Below the pieces are notes generated by a model. It saw only the letters and a program-made list of their open reading frames with translations. It made no database searches and was not told where the DNA came from. Positions 35,297 to 44,342 of a DNA stretch of 64,000 nt are shown here, in pieces. Both the position numbers and the translations under genes were made by a program. Origin of the DNA: SHZL01 sp963708905. Lineage in GTDB: Bacteria; Pseudomonadota; Gammaproteobacteria; Xanthomonadales; SZUA-36. Every line of letters begins with the position of its first letter. Position 1 is the stretch's first letter. The stretch is taken from assembly GCA_963708905.1 (NCBI GenBank), contig CAVPUV010000052.1, positions 124,001 through 188,000 of the forward strand, given 5' to 3'.

Positions 35297-36817
35297 GAGA
35301 TCGAATTTGATACCCTGGGCCAGCGGCAATTCCCTGCCCCAGTTAATGGTGTTGGTTTGACGCCGCATGTAGGCTTTCCAGGCATCCGAACCGGACTCGC
35401 GGCCGCCACCGGTTTCTTTCTCGCCGCCGAAGGCGCCGCCAATTTCCGCGCCGGAAGTGCCAATATTGACATTGGCGATACCACAATCCGAGCCCATGGC
35501 GGAGAGGAATTGTTCCGCGTGCCGCACGTCGTTGGTGAAAATGGCTGAGGACAGGCCCTGGCGGACATCATTTTGCATGCGAATGGCTTCGTCCAGGGTG
35601 GCAAAGGGAATCAGGTATAGAATCGGCGCAAAGGTCTCGGTCCTGACCACCTCCCATTCGCTGCTGGCTTTGATGATGGTCGGTTCGACAAAAAAGCCGG
35701 GACGCTGCAGGCGCTTGCCGCCGGTCAATACTTCCCCACCGGCAGCACGGGCTGCAGCAACGGCGGCTTCGAATCGCCGTACGCTGGCGGCATCCGTCAA
35801 GGGACCCATCAATGTTCCCGGCTCCAGCGGATCGCCGATACGAACTTGCTGATAGGCGTTCACCAGGGCATCAGTGACCTGCTGCAGGATGGAGTCGTGA
35901 ACAAACAGGCGGCGAGTGGTTGTGCAGCGTTGGCCCGCGGTACCCACAGCGCCGAATACAATACCTGGGATCGCCATCTTGAGGTCCGCACTCTGGTCCA
36001 TGATAATGGCATTGTTACCTCCGAGTTCCAGCAAACTTCTGCCCAATCTGGCCGCGACTCGTACACCAACCTGTTTGCCGACAGCAGTGGAACCCGTGAA
36101 AGACACCAGGTCAACGCGGCTATCGTCCACGAACTTCTCCGCCAGGCTGTGACCGGGGTCTATAAAACTGAGAAAGATCGGCGGAAACCCGCCGGCCCGC
36201 AGGGCTTCGTTGCAAATCTTCTGCACTGCCAGGCAACACAGGGCACCCTTTGGAGATGGTTTCCAGATGGTTACATTACCGCATACAGCCGCGATAAAGG
36301 CATTCCATGCCCATACCGCGACGGGAAAATTAAACGCCGAGATGACACCGACCAGGCCATAGGGGTGCCACTGCTCGTACATGCGGTGATGAGGCCGTTC
36401 GGAATGCATGGTCAGCCCATACAACATGCGCGACTGGCCAAGCGCAAAATCCCCTATATCGATCATTTCCTGGACTTCACCATCCCCCTCCGGTTTTATC
36501 TTGCCCATTTCAAGACTGACCAGGCTGCCGAGCGGGTCCTTGTACCGGCGCAACGCCTCGGTACAAAGACGGACCGCTTCGCCTCTGCGCGGGGCAGGGA
36601 GCTGACGCCAGCCGGCAAACACGCTGCGCGCGATGGAGATGATTTTCTCGTAGTCGTCCACGGAAGCGCCGTTTACACGGGCAATCAGTTCCCCGTTGGC
36701 AGGATTGACCGACTCCACGGTTCCGGCGTTGCAGGTGGTGGACCAATCGTCGGGGCCAAAACAGGCCCCCGGGTTGATTGCCTTGATACCCAGGACGTGC
36801 AGAAAATCCATGATCAT
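35294..36817 (-). CDS. amaB: ALDH7-type aldehyde dehydrogenase (probable L-aminoadipate-6-semialdehyde dehydrogenase)
   Basis: 507 residues from ATG 36817, preceded by AAAAGGAAA; the frame stays open to 36952, but the extra 45 residues look random. LEMGKIKPEGDGEVQEMIDI and HRMYEQWHPYGLVGVISAFN are typical of the antiquitin/ALDH7 group. The glutamate is in LLELGGNNAIIMDQ and the catalytic cysteine in GTAGQRCTTTRRLF. Family members oxidise 2-aminoadipate semialdehyde in lysine (pipecolate) breakdown. The symbol is by family resemblance; no other lysine-catabolism gene is visible nearby. Confidence 0.85.
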   Translation of the reverse strand: MIMDFLHVLGIKAINPGACFGPDDWSTTCNAGTVESVNPANGELIARVNGASVDDYEKIISIARSVFAGWRQLPAPRRGEAVRLCTEALRRYKDPLGSLVSLEMGKIKPEGDGEVQEMIDIGDFALGQSRMLYGLTMHSERPHHRMYEQWHPYGLVGVISAFNFPVAVWAWNAFIAAVCGNVTIWKPSPKGALCCLAVQKICNEALRAGGFPPIFLSFIDPGHSLAEKFVDDSRVDLVSFTGSTAVGKQVGVRVAARLGRSLLELGGNNAIIMDQSADLKMAIPGIVFGAVGTAGQRCTTTRRLFVHDSILQQVTDALVNAYQQVRIGDPLEPGTLMGPLTDAASVRRFEAAVAAARAAGGEVLTGGKRLQRPGFFVEPTIIKASSEWEVVRTETFAPILYLIPFATLDEAIRMQNDVRQGLSSAIFTNDVRHAEQFLSAMGSDCGIANVNIGTSGAEIGGAFGGEKETGGGRESGSDAWKAYMRRQTNTINWGRELPLAQGIKFDL

Positions 36818-36942
36818 TATTTTCCTTTTGCCAGCGGCTTGCCGGGCTCCGGTTTGCCCCATTTGATCGGTGCGGTAGCGTATTATCGCACCCGGCTCTG
36901 ACAGGTGCACTCCCGCTTGCCGATAAATCTTTTCCGCAGCGG

Positions 36943-36969
36943 GAACTCGCACTGACGGACCGAGTCATA
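36943..36969 (+). promoter_or_regulatory. Candidate sigma-E (AlgU) autoregulated promoter of rpoE
   Basis: GAACTC (36943-36948), 16 bp, then TCATA (36965-36969) fits the GAACTT-N16-TCnnA pattern of RpoE/AlgU promoters and would start transcription about 200 nt before the rpoE ATG. The 359-bp gap between the divergent aldehyde dehydrogenase and rpoE (36818-37176) otherwise shows an open but non-family-like extension of the rpoE frame and no other recognised element. Called from consensus and the known autoregulation of this operon. Confidence 0.45.
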
Positions 36970-37176
36970 CTGCACGACCAGACCAGACCGAGTGTGCGGG
37001 TTTTGTTCATTCCCGATGGCACACCCGGCAATATCCGCGTGATATGCTCAACCATGGAGCCGACACATATGACGGCAATTAGCACGGTTTCTCTTGACCA
37101 GGCGAATTTTCAATACGCTCACAGTGCAACGAATGTAGTCGTTTCGCAGCGTAAGGAAGAGGTGGAGTGTGCGCGC

Positions 37177-37755
37177 ATGAGCGAAGCGCAAGTAGACCAG
37201 TTGCTGGTTGAACAGGTGCAGAGGGGCGATAAACGCGCTTTCGACTTGTTGATCAGCAAGTACCAGCACCGCATCGTCAGTCTGGTGACGCGCTATGTCA
37301 ATGACCATGCCGAAGCTCTCGATGTCGCCCAGGAGGCTTTTATCAAGGCTTACCGGGCAATAGGCAATTTTCGCGGTGAAAGCGCTTTTTATACCTGGTT
37401 GTACCGGATTGCCATAAACACCGCAAAAAACTGGCTCGTTGCTCAAAAGCGACGCCCGCCAGCTTCCGACATCGATGCCGTGGATGCGGAACAATATGAC
37501 ATGGATAGCCGTCTGAAGGATAAAGGAACACCGGAGAATGAGTTGTTGCGCGAGGAAATCCGGCAAACGGTTTACGGTACGATTGCGGAATTACCGGAAG
37601 ATCTTCGCACCGCTATCGTGTTGCGTGAAATGGACGGTATGAGTTACGAAGAGATCGCCACCACCATGGAATGTCCGATCGGCACCGTCCGCTCCAGAAT
37701 TTTCCGGGCGCGTGAAGCTATTGATGAAAAACTGAGACCCCTCATAGAAGGGTAG
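37177..37755 (+). CDS. rpoE: RNA polymerase sigma-E factor (RpoE/AlgU)
   Basis: 192 residues from ATG 37177 (MSEAQVDQLLVEQVQRGDKR), preceded by a GGAG-like site; the frame is open upstream to 36994 without homology. Region 2 is FDLLISKYQHRIVSLVTRYV and DVAQEAFIKAYRAIGNFRGE, followed by FYTWLYRIAINTAKNWLVAQ; region 4 is MDGMSYEEIATTMECPIGTV. It directs the envelope-stress response and is held by the anti-sigma factor RseA encoded next. Operon order rpoE-rseA-rseB-degP matches algU-mucA-mucB-(mucC)-mucD with mucC missing. Confidence 0.97.
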   Translation: MSEAQVDQLLVEQVQRGDKRAFDLLISKYQHRIVSLVTRYVNDHAEALDVAQEAFIKAYRAIGNFRGESAFYTWLYRIAINTAKNWLVAQKRRPPASDIDAVDAEQYDMDSRLKDKGTPENELLREEIRQTVYGTIAELPEDLRTAIVLREMDGMSYEEIATTMECPIGTVRSRIFRAREAIDEKLRPLIEG

Positions 37756-37779
37756 TAGTACCAGGCAGGATACTTACTT

Positions 37780-38412
37780 ATGACCATGAACCCAGAATCA
37801 AGAGAACACCTTTCATCCCTCATGGATGGAGAAGTCAGCCGGGAAACCGGGCGTTTCCTGATGCGCGGGCTGAGCGCGGATGATGGTTTGCGCCAAACCT
37901 GGGCGCGTTATCACCTGATCCGTGACTGCCTGCGTTACCAGGATGGGCAGTTCACCCGCAACGATCTGTCGAGCAGGGTACAGCGTGTGCTGTCGGATGA
38001 TCCCGTGGTTGCGCACAGGTTTGTTTTCGGCAGGACATGGCTCAAACCGTTTATTGGCGCTGCGTTGGCGGCGTCCGTGGCCTTGATTGCGATTCTGACG
38101 GTTGCGCAAGGCAGTCTGCCCGGCACTGCAAGCCCCGCCGCGGAAATGACGCAAACCGTAGCGGCGGAATCTTTTACCAGTCCGAACATTTCGAGTATGT
38201 CTCCCATGTCCCAACCGGTAAGCCTGTCGGGCAGATCCGGGCAAGACAGGCAGAGAATGAATGCCTATTTGCTGCGGCACTACCAGGTGACAGAGGGGGC
38301 CGGTGGCAGGGGTTTCGTATCATTTGTCCCCATCGTTGTCACCCAGGCGCCAGCTGCTGCTCGTTCCGGCTACGAAGAGGAAGTCAAGGAAACCGAATCT
38401 GATTCGCGATGA
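37780..38412 (+). CDS. rseA: Anti-sigma-E factor RseA (MucA-like)
   Basis: 210 residues. The N-terminal cytoplasmic sigma-binding domain (NPESREHLSSLMDGEVSRE, then LRQTWARYHLIRDCLRYQDG) is followed by one transmembrane helix at about residues 89-108 (PFIGAALAASVALIAILTVA) and a periplasmic domain ending near RQRMNAYLLRHYQVTEGAG, as in MucA. It sequesters RpoE until cleaved by site-1 and site-2 proteases. It ends in a 4-bp overlap with rseB. Sequence is divergent from E. coli RseA but topology and context are clear. Confidence 0.92.
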   Translation: MTMNPESREHLSSLMDGEVSRETGRFLMRGLSADDGLRQTWARYHLIRDCLRYQDGQFTRNDLSSRVQRVLSDDPVVAHRFVFGRTWLKPFIGAALAASVALIAILTVAQGSLPGTASPAAEMTQTVAAESFTSPNISSMSPMSQPVSLSGRSGQDRQRMNAYLLRHYQVTEGAGGRGFVSFVPIVVTQAPAAARSGYEEEVKETESDSR

Positions 38413-39371
38413 AAGCATGCCTGTTCGCGATTGCATTCAGTTGCTGCCTGATCACTGTTCCGGTGCTTGCGCGCGCAGACGATGAAGTTTTCCAGTGGCT
38501 GGAGCGCATGGGCGCCGCCATGAGCCAGATGAACTACCAGGGGACCTTTGTCTACGTGCGCGATGGCAATGTCGAATCCATGCGCATTACTCATGTCGTT
38601 GACGCCCAGGGTCTGCACGAACGCCTGGTTTCCGTTTCCGGAACTCCGCGCGAGATTATTCGTGATGCCCAGGGTGTCCGCTGGACTTCGGGCGAGGACC
38701 GCACGGTGCTGCCGAACTTCGGCGCAAACAGAACGCTTTTTCCGGAACTGCCGCTGGAAGATTCCCAGCACGCCGCATTGTCGTATCAATTCCGGCTCGC
38801 CAACGAATATCGCATTGCGGGTCACTCAGGACGCCGTGTGGATATCGTGTCAAAAGATAAATATCGTTATGGCTACAGCCTGTGGCTGGAAACCCAGTCA
38901 AATCTTTTATTGCAATGGGAGTTGACTGACAGCCGGGGTCAAACGCTGGCAAAATTGATGTTCACCGAGCTGAAAATGGGTTCCGAAGTTGACGCTGGCG
39001 AGTTGCGTTCGCGTCCAGTGGTTGAGCCAGCGGCGGCAACACCTGCCACTACCGGGTCCAGCACCAATCCACCCGCGCAATGGCAGCCGGCCAAGATACC
39101 ACCCGGTTTCCGCCTGACTTCACACCGCTTGCAATCGTCGCAACAGGGAGATGCTTATGAACACCTGGTTTACAGCGACGGCATTGCTGCAGTATCGGTG
39201 TATATCGAGGCAGCGGAGCCCAACGCGGATCTGGAGATGGGGTTGAGCAGAATGGGAACAACCCATGTCTTTACCCGTGAAGTGGACGGTGAACTTATTA
39301 CCGTGCTGGGTGATGTGCCGGCGGTCACGGTAAAACTGTTTGGTGAATCCATGGTTCCGCACAGCCGTTGA
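38409..39371 (+). CDS. rseB: Periplasmic sigma-E regulator RseB (MucB-like)
   Basis: 320 residues with a Sec signal (KACLFAIAFSCCLITVPVLA, cleavage after ARA). The LolA-like large domain contains AMSQMNYQGTFVYVRDGNVE, MRITHVVDAQGLHERLVSVS and YRIAGHSGRRVDIVSKDKYR. The C-terminal small domain includes PPGFRLTSHRLQ and HLVYSDGIAAVSVYIE. It binds RseA and protects it from proteolysis, releasing it when lipoproteins or lipopolysaccharide accumulate. A Pro/Ala/Thr linker at about residues 203-225 separates the domains. Confidence 0.93.
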   Translation: MKACLFAIAFSCCLITVPVLARADDEVFQWLERMGAAMSQMNYQGTFVYVRDGNVESMRITHVVDAQGLHERLVSVSGTPREIIRDAQGVRWTSGEDRTVLPNFGANRTLFPELPLEDSQHAALSYQFRLANEYRIAGHSGRRVDIVSKDKYRYGYSLWLETQSNLLLQWELTDSRGQTLAKLMFTELKMGSEVDAGELRSRPVVEPAAATPATTGSSTNPPAQWQPAKIPPGFRLTSHRLQSSQQGDAYEHLVYSDGIAAVSVYIEAAEPNADLEMGLSRMGTTHVFTREVDGELITVLGDVPAVTVKLFGESMVPHSR

Positions 39372-39674
39372 ACCCGGAAAGTCCATATTTGGCCGGACTG
39401 ATGCAGGTCAATTCAGGAACAGCGGATGGAATGTCCTTTTTCGCTGCCGTTTTCTGCTTTGCATTGGCCTTGTATCCGGGTCGAAGTGGTCAGTTGAAAT
39501 TGACGCATGAACTGAATATTCGACTGCTCGGTCTGGTGCGGGAACCTTCTGCAGCCTCCCTATGTCAATCAACACGCGGAGAAGCAGATGGATAAGAATC
39601 AGCGGTCGTTGCCGGAGGCCGGATTTTGCCGCGTTGGGCTTTGTCGAATCCAACTATCAACATGAGGTGATTTT
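39372..39674 (+). other. 303-bp gap between rseB and degP; possible internal sigma-E-like promoter
   Basis: No recognisable gene. A 75-codon reading frame from TTG 39368, overlapping the rseB stop, has one hydrophobic stretch (MSFFAAVFCFALALYPG) but no family resemblance, and no MucC/RseC-like sequence is visible. GAACCT (39542-39547) with TCAAT 17 bp later (39565-39569) is a weak sigma-E-type promoter candidate for degP; the last base of the -10 does not match. The good ribosome-binding site GAGG (39664-39667) belongs to degP. Confidence 0.4.
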
Positions 39675-41105
39675 GTGTTAAAGAAAATGCTGATCGGTGT
39701 TTACGTGGTGCTGCTGACGATGAATGCGGGCACGGTGATGGCCCGGGTTTCCGGCTTGCCGGACTTCACCCAATTGGTGGAAAGCGCCGGTCCCGCGGTA
39801 GTGAACATTCAAGTGACGAAGTTTGGACAACGTGCGCGCAATCACCCTGGAAACAATGGCGAACAGACGCAGCCGTATCACCAGGAAGATATTCCGGAGC
39901 TGTTTCGCCGTTTTTTTGATGTTCCAGGCAATCCCGATGGTGATCAGCCGGATCAGCGCGGCGCCGGTTCAGGATTCATATTTGAAGAAAATGGCTACAT
40001 CATCACCAATCACCATGTAATAGATGGCGCGGACCAGATCATTGTCCGGCTGGCGGATAAGCGGGAGTTTACTGCCAAGCTGGTCGGCTCTGATCCAACC
40101 AGTGATATTGCTTTGTTGAAGATCGACGCGGAAAATCTTCCCACTCTGGTGTTGGGCAATTCGGCCTCTTTAAAAGCCGGCGAATGGGTGGCCGCCATTG
40201 GTTCACCTTTCAACTTCGAGCAAACCATTACCGCTGGAATCGTCAGCGCCAAAGGCCGCAGCAGTGGCGCGCAGCAATACGTCCCTTTCATTCAGACCGA
40301 TGTCGCCATCAATCGTGGTAATTCAGGTGGTCCTTTGCTCAATCTGGATGGTGAAGTGGTAGGCATCAACTCGTGGATTCTCAGCTCCAGCGGGGGCTAT
40401 ATCGGGCTGTCTTTTTCGATCCCCATTGAAATAGCGGTCAACACGGTGAAGCAATTGCGCGAGAACGGTAAAGTGTCACGAGGCCTGATGGGTGTGGTTG
40501 TTGGAGCGGTTACCCGTGAGTTGGCTGAAGCAATGAATCTCGGTCGTTCGGCTGGCGCGCTGGTGAATGATGTCTCTCCCGGCGGAGCCGCGGAGCGTGC
40601 GGGCATCAAGCCGGGTGACGTTATCCTGGCATTTGATGGCCAGGCCATAGAAACCTGGGGTGATTTGCCGCCGATGGTCGGCGCCAACCCACCGGGCATG
40701 AAAGCCAATGTGCTGGTCAGCCGGGACGGCAAGGAACGCACATTCGAAGTCACACTGGACGCACTGGAAACGGACCAGAATGGGGAATCGCTGGCTGACA
40801 ATGGCGCGGCGAAACAAAGTAACGCACTGGGGCTTGCAGTCACAGCACTGACTGCCGACATGCGGCAGGCCCTGGGTGACCCCAAAGGTGGCGTGATGAT
40901 ATCTAATGTCGAAAGTGACGCGGCCTACCGTGCTGGCTTGCAAAAGGGGGATGTCATCCTGATGATCAACAACCAGCAGGTCACCGGCATTGAGGAATTC
41001 GAGAAAATCGTCAGTGATTTACCGGAAGGCAAAGCCGTTGCCTTGCGGGTACTGCGTGATGGCGCCACGAGTTTTATTGCTTTCACACCATCGGGCAAAG
41101 AGTAA
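39675..41105 (+). CDS. degP: Periplasmic serine protease/chaperone DegP (MucD, Do family)
   Basis: 476 residues from GTG 39675, with GAGG seven bases upstream. A Sec signal (MLKKMLIGVYVVLLTMNAG, then MARV) precedes a trypsin-like domain with His114 (ITNHHVIDGAD), Asp144 (PTSDIALLKID) and Ser217 (INRGNSGGPLLN). Two PDZ domains follow (SRGLMGVVVGAV at about 275, and a second from about 385, NALGLAVTAL). It degrades misfolded envelope proteins and in Pseudomonas dampens AlgU activity. It is the last gene of the rpoE cluster; an intrinsic terminator lies about 25 bp after its stop. Confidence 0.95.
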   Translation: MLKKMLIGVYVVLLTMNAGTVMARVSGLPDFTQLVESAGPAVVNIQVTKFGQRARNHPGNNGEQTQPYHQEDIPELFRRFFDVPGNPDGDQPDQRGAGSGFIFEENGYIITNHHVIDGADQIIVRLADKREFTAKLVGSDPTSDIALLKIDAENLPTLVLGNSASLKAGEWVAAIGSPFNFEQTITAGIVSAKGRSSGAQQYVPFIQTDVAINRGNSGGPLLNLDGEVVGINSWILSSSGGYIGLSFSIPIEIAVNTVKQLRENGKVSRGLMGVVVGAVTRELAEAMNLGRSAGALVNDVSPGGAAERAGIKPGDVILAFDGQAIETWGDLPPMVGANPPGMKANVLVSRDGKERTFEVTLDALETDQNGESLADNGAAKQSNALGLAVTALTADMRQALGDPKGGVMISNVESDAAYRAGLQKGDVILMINNQQVTGIEEFEKIVSDLPEGKAVALRVLRDGATSFIAFTPSGKE

Positions 41106-41130
41106 GTTATAATCCTGCAGGAATTTTTAC

Positions 41131-41164
41131 GGCCATCCGTTCCATGAGGAGCGGATGGCCTTTT
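41131..41164 (+). terminator. Intrinsic terminator after degP
   Basis: GGCCATCCG and CGGATGGCC form a perfect 9-bp stem with a 12-base loop (whose TCC and GGA can extend pairing), followed by TTTT. It separates the sigma-E cluster from lepA, whose ATG is at 41177. A TATAAT at 41108-41113 lies before the hairpin, so any transcript starting there would have to read through. Confidence 0.75.
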
Positions 41165-41176
41165 CCTGTTACAGCC

Positions 41177-42979
41177 ATGAAGCAGTCCAATATCCGAAAT
41201 TTTTCCATTATTGCCCATGTCGATCATGGCAAGTCGACCCTGGCCGACCGGTTTATTCAGATTTGTGGCGGATTGTCCGAGCGTGAGATGTCCAATCAGG
41301 TGCTGGACTCCATGGATTTGGAAAGAGAGCGGGGTATCACCATCAAGGCCCAGAGTGTGACGCTGAATTACACGGCCCGCGATGGAGAGACCTATAAGCT
41401 GAATTTCATCGACACGCCCGGCCATGTGGACTTTTCCTACGAGGTGTCGCGTTCGCTGGCAGCGTGTGAAGGCGCCCTGCTGGTGATCGATGCCGCGCAG
41501 GGCGTGGAAGCCCAAAGCGTGGCAAATTGCTATACCGCCGTTGAATTGGGCCTGCATGTCATTCCGATATTGAACAAAATTGATCTGCCATCGGCTGAAC
41601 CGGATCGCGTCAGGCAGGAAATTGAGGACATCATCGGTATTGAAGCCGTCAACTGCCTGGAGGTGAGTGCAAAAACGGGTGAAGGTGTGGTGGAGGTGCT
41701 CGAAGCCCTGGTTGAGGGCATCCCCGCGCCAACGGGGGATGCCGCAGCTCCATTCAAGTCACTGATCATCGACTCATGGTTTGATAATTATCTTGGTGTC
41801 GTTTCATTGGTTCGCGTGATCGACGGCTCTGTGGGCAAGGGCGAAAAAATCAAACTGATGGCCTCCGGTAATCAGCACCAGGTTGAGCAGGTGGGTGTGT
41901 TCACTCCCAAGCAGGAGCAGCGGGCCCGCATTGGCGTTGGTGAAGTGGGCTTCCTGGTTGCCGGCATCAAGGAAGTACACGGCGCGCCGGTTGGTGATAC
42001 GATTACGCTGGCCAAAGGAGGTGCAGAAACAGCCCTGCCGGGATTCAAGATGGTCAAGCCGCGCGTATTTGCCGGCCTGTTCCCAACCGATGCCGATGAT
42101 TTCCCGGACTTGCGTGAAGCGCTGGATCGATTGCAACTCAATGATGCGGCTCTGCAGTTCGAACCGGAAACATCTGAAGCGCTGGGTTTCGGATTTCGCT
42201 GTGGCTTTCTTGGCCTGCTGCACATGGAAATCGTACAGGAACGGCTGGAACGGGAATACGGCGTCGATTTGATCACCACCGCGCCGACGGTGATTTACGA
42301 AATCGAATTGCTGAACGGAACGGTATTTACGCTGGAAAACCCGGCCAACCTGCCACCGGTGAACACGATTGCTGAAATTCGCGAACCCATAATCGATGCC
42401 AACATCCTGGTGCCACAAACCTACGTTGGGGCCGTGATTGGCTTGTGTGAAGAAAAGCGCGGTGCGCAGCAATCCATACAATACCTGGGTGGACAAGTAT
42501 CCATCCATTATGAATTGCCGCTTTCCGAAGTGGTGCTCGATTTCTTCGACAAGTTAAAATCGGTGAGCCGGGGTTATGCGTCATTTGACTATCATTTCAA
42601 ACGGTTCGAGGCCGGGCCCTTTGTACGGGTGGATGTGCTGATCAATGGAGAACGGGTTGATGCCCTGTCACTTATCATGCATCGTGACCAGGCCCAGCGG
42701 CGCGGCAGGGACCTGGCGGTTAAAATGAAAGAATTGATACCGCGGCAAATGTTCGATGTCGCCATCCAGTCAGCCGTCGGGGCTCAGGTCATTGCTCGCA
42801 CCACGGTGAAGGCATTGAGGAAAAACGTCACGGCCAAGTGCTATGGTGGCGATATCACACGTAAGCGCAAACTACTGGAAAAACAGAAAGCCGGCAAGAA
42901 ACGCATGAAGCAGGTGGGCAGGGTGGAAATCCCGCAGGAAGCCTTCCTTGCCGTTTTGCAGCAGGATTCCAAGAGGTAA
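41177..42979 (+). CDS. lepA: Elongation factor 4 (LepA)
   Basis: 600 residues from ATG 41177 (KQSNIRNFSIIAHVDHGKST). The P-loop AHVDHGKST, RERGITIKAQSV (switch I), DTPGHVDFSYEVSRS and NKIDLPSAEPDRV form the GTPase domain. The C-terminal LepA-specific domain ends in KLLEKQKAGKKRMKQVG. It is a ribosome-associated GTPase acting on stalled or mis-translocated ribosomes. An 11-residue upstream extension to 41144 lies in the terminator and is rejected. lepB follows after 9 bp, the usual lepA-lepB arrangement. Confidence 0.97.
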   Translation: MKQSNIRNFSIIAHVDHGKSTLADRFIQICGGLSEREMSNQVLDSMDLERERGITIKAQSVTLNYTARDGETYKLNFIDTPGHVDFSYEVSRSLAACEGALLVIDAAQGVEAQSVANCYTAVELGLHVIPILNKIDLPSAEPDRVRQEIEDIIGIEAVNCLEVSAKTGEGVVEVLEALVEGIPAPTGDAAAPFKSLIIDSWFDNYLGVVSLVRVIDGSVGKGEKIKLMASGNQHQVEQVGVFTPKQEQRARIGVGEVGFLVAGIKEVHGAPVGDTITLAKGGAETALPGFKMVKPRVFAGLFPTDADDFPDLREALDRLQLNDAALQFEPETSEALGFGFRCGFLGLLHMEIVQERLEREYGVDLITTAPTVIYEIELLNGTVFTLENPANLPPVNTIAEIREPIIDANILVPQTYVGAVIGLCEEKRGAQQSIQYLGGQVSIHYELPLSEVVLDFFDKLKSVSRGYASFDYHFKRFEAGPFVRVDVLINGERVDALSLIMHRDQAQRRGRDLAVKMKELIPRQMFDVAIQSAVGAQVIARTTVKALRKNVTAKCYGGDITRKRKLLEKQKAGKKRMKQVGRVEIPQEAFLAVLQQDSKR

Positions 42980-42988
42980 ATAAACCCC

Positions 42989-43789
42989 ATGATCCCAGAT
43001 TTCTCATTATTGCTGGTCGTATTGACCCTGTTTTCCGGCCTGGTCTGGATGATCGACAGTCTTTTTTTCCGGCGCCGCAGAATGGACCGTGCCGTGCAGC
43101 GGAAAGTGCAACGCTTGCGAGACCCGGTCATTATCGAATACTCCAAGTCCTTGTTTCCGGTTTTGCTCATCGTGTTGCTGTTTCGCTCCTTTTTGTTTGA
43201 GCCATTCAAGATTCCTTCAGGCTCGATGATACCCACCTTATTGATAGGTGACTTTATCCTGGTCAATAAGTATGCCTACGGCTTGAAGCTGCCGGTGCTG
43301 AATACCAAGTTTATTGCCATTGGAAAACCTGAACGCGGTGACGTCGTCGTGTTTCGTTATCCGGTGGATCCGGGAATCAATTTCATCAAGCGCATGGTTG
43401 GACTGCCAGGTGACACGATCACCTACCGCCTCAAACAGTTGTATATCAATGGCGAGCCGGTGAGTAATAGCGAGAAGGGTGCTTACGGCAGCGCCGATGT
43501 GAAGTGTTCCACACCCCGCCCGGACGCCAAGATGCTGCAGGAACAGCTCGGAGACGTCAAACACGATATCCTGTTTCATCAGGGTACACCGGGCCGCGAT
43601 GGCCAGTGGGTGGTACCCGAAGGCCATTATTTCGTCATGGGCGATAACCGCGACCGCAGCAATGACAGCCGAGAGTGGGGATTCGTTCCGGAACAGAACC
43701 TGATGGGCCGCGCGGTCGGAATCTGGATGAATTTCGACTGGAACAAGGGCTGTGGAGACTTTTCCCGCATCGGCAGTAAAATTCGCTGA
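42989..43789 (+). CDS. lepB: Signal peptidase I
   Basis: 266 residues. A first hydrophobic helix (residues 4-22, DFSLLLVVLTLFSGLVWMI), a basic cytoplasmic loop and a second helix (about 51-68, LFPVLLIVLLFRSFLF) lead to the periplasmic catalytic domain, with the serine in PSGSMIPTLLIGDFILV and the lysine in NFIKRMVGLPGD. The C-terminal box is GDNRDRSNDSREWGFVP. It removes signal peptides from exported proteins. About 160 bp of non-coding sequence follow, with a small GCCGCC/GGCGG-type hairpin near 43806-43820 and an isolated TATAGT at 43871. Confidence 0.96.
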   Translation: MIPDFSLLLVVLTLFSGLVWMIDSLFFRRRRMDRAVQRKVQRLRDPVIIEYSKSLFPVLLIVLLFRSFLFEPFKIPSGSMIPTLLIGDFILVNKYAYGLKLPVLNTKFIAIGKPERGDVVVFRYPVDPGINFIKRMVGLPGDTITYRLKQLYINGEPVSNSEKGAYGSADVKCSTPRPDAKMLQEQLGDVKHDILFHQGTPGRDGQWVVPEGHYFVMGDNRDRSNDSREWGFVPEQNLMGRAVGIWMNFDWNKGCGDFSRIGSKIR

Positions 43790-43953
43790 ACCATTGACTT
43801 GCATGCCGCCAGACAGGCGGGTGTTCCTTCAGGGCAGTGGCGGAAAATGCCTGCCGGGGGTTTTTGGCGTTATAGTATGAAACCTGAATGCCTGTTTCGG
43901 GTTGTATTCAGTCCTGGCAGAGGCGCGCGTATAGCAGAGAAAGGTGAGGGATC

Positions 43954-44319
43954 ATGAACATTCGCATACAACGTGGTTTGACGCTGATCGGGTTCTTGCT
44001 GGTTTTGATTTTAGGCTTGGTTATCGCCTACACAGGGATGAAAATCATACCTGCCTACCTTGAGTACAATGCTCTGGTAAATGCCCTGCACACCGTGCAG
44101 AACATGCCTGAAGCGGCCAGCATGAGCCCGGCGAGGATTCGGGACAGGATTCAGCGCAGCCTGTGGGTCAGCTATGCCAGTAACAATATCAAGAATGAAC
44201 ATATCAGGATCAGCCGCAGCGATGGTGTCAAGATACAGGTTGCCTACGAAGTCAGAAAAACCTGGATCGGTAATATCGACCTTCTGCTCCACTTCAATAA
44301 AACAGTGACGTTGAGATGA
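43954..44319 (+). CDS. DUF4845 membrane-anchored protein
   Basis: 121 residues with one N-terminal transmembrane helix (LTLIGFLLVLILGLVIAYTG, about residues 10-29) followed by KIIPAYLEYNALVNALHTVQ, the DUF4845 hallmark, and a small periplasmic domain. Genes of this family commonly sit between lepB and rnc in gamma- and betaproteobacteria; the function is unknown. It lies 23 bp upstream of rnc, and AAAGGTGAGG precedes its ATG. Confidence 0.9.
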   Translation: MNIRIQRGLTLIGFLLVLILGLVIAYTGMKIIPAYLEYNALVNALHTVQNMPEAASMSPARIRDRIQRSLWVSYASNNIKNEHIRISRSDGVKIQVAYEVRKTWIGNIDLLLHFNKTVTLR

Positions 44320-44342
44320 TGGTGTAATGATACCGGTGCAAT

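Noticed and set aside
36994..37176. N-terminal extension of RpoE by 61 residues
   Set aside because: The extra sequence is unlike sigma factors, and a good site precedes the ATG at 37177 that gives the normal length.
39368..39595. 75-codon frame after rseB as a MucC-like gene
   Set aside because: TTG start without ribosome-binding site, no MucC/RseC cysteine pattern and no family resemblance.
41108..41113. TATAAT as a lepA promoter
   Set aside because: There is no -35 at proper distance, and the terminator hairpin lies between it and lepA.
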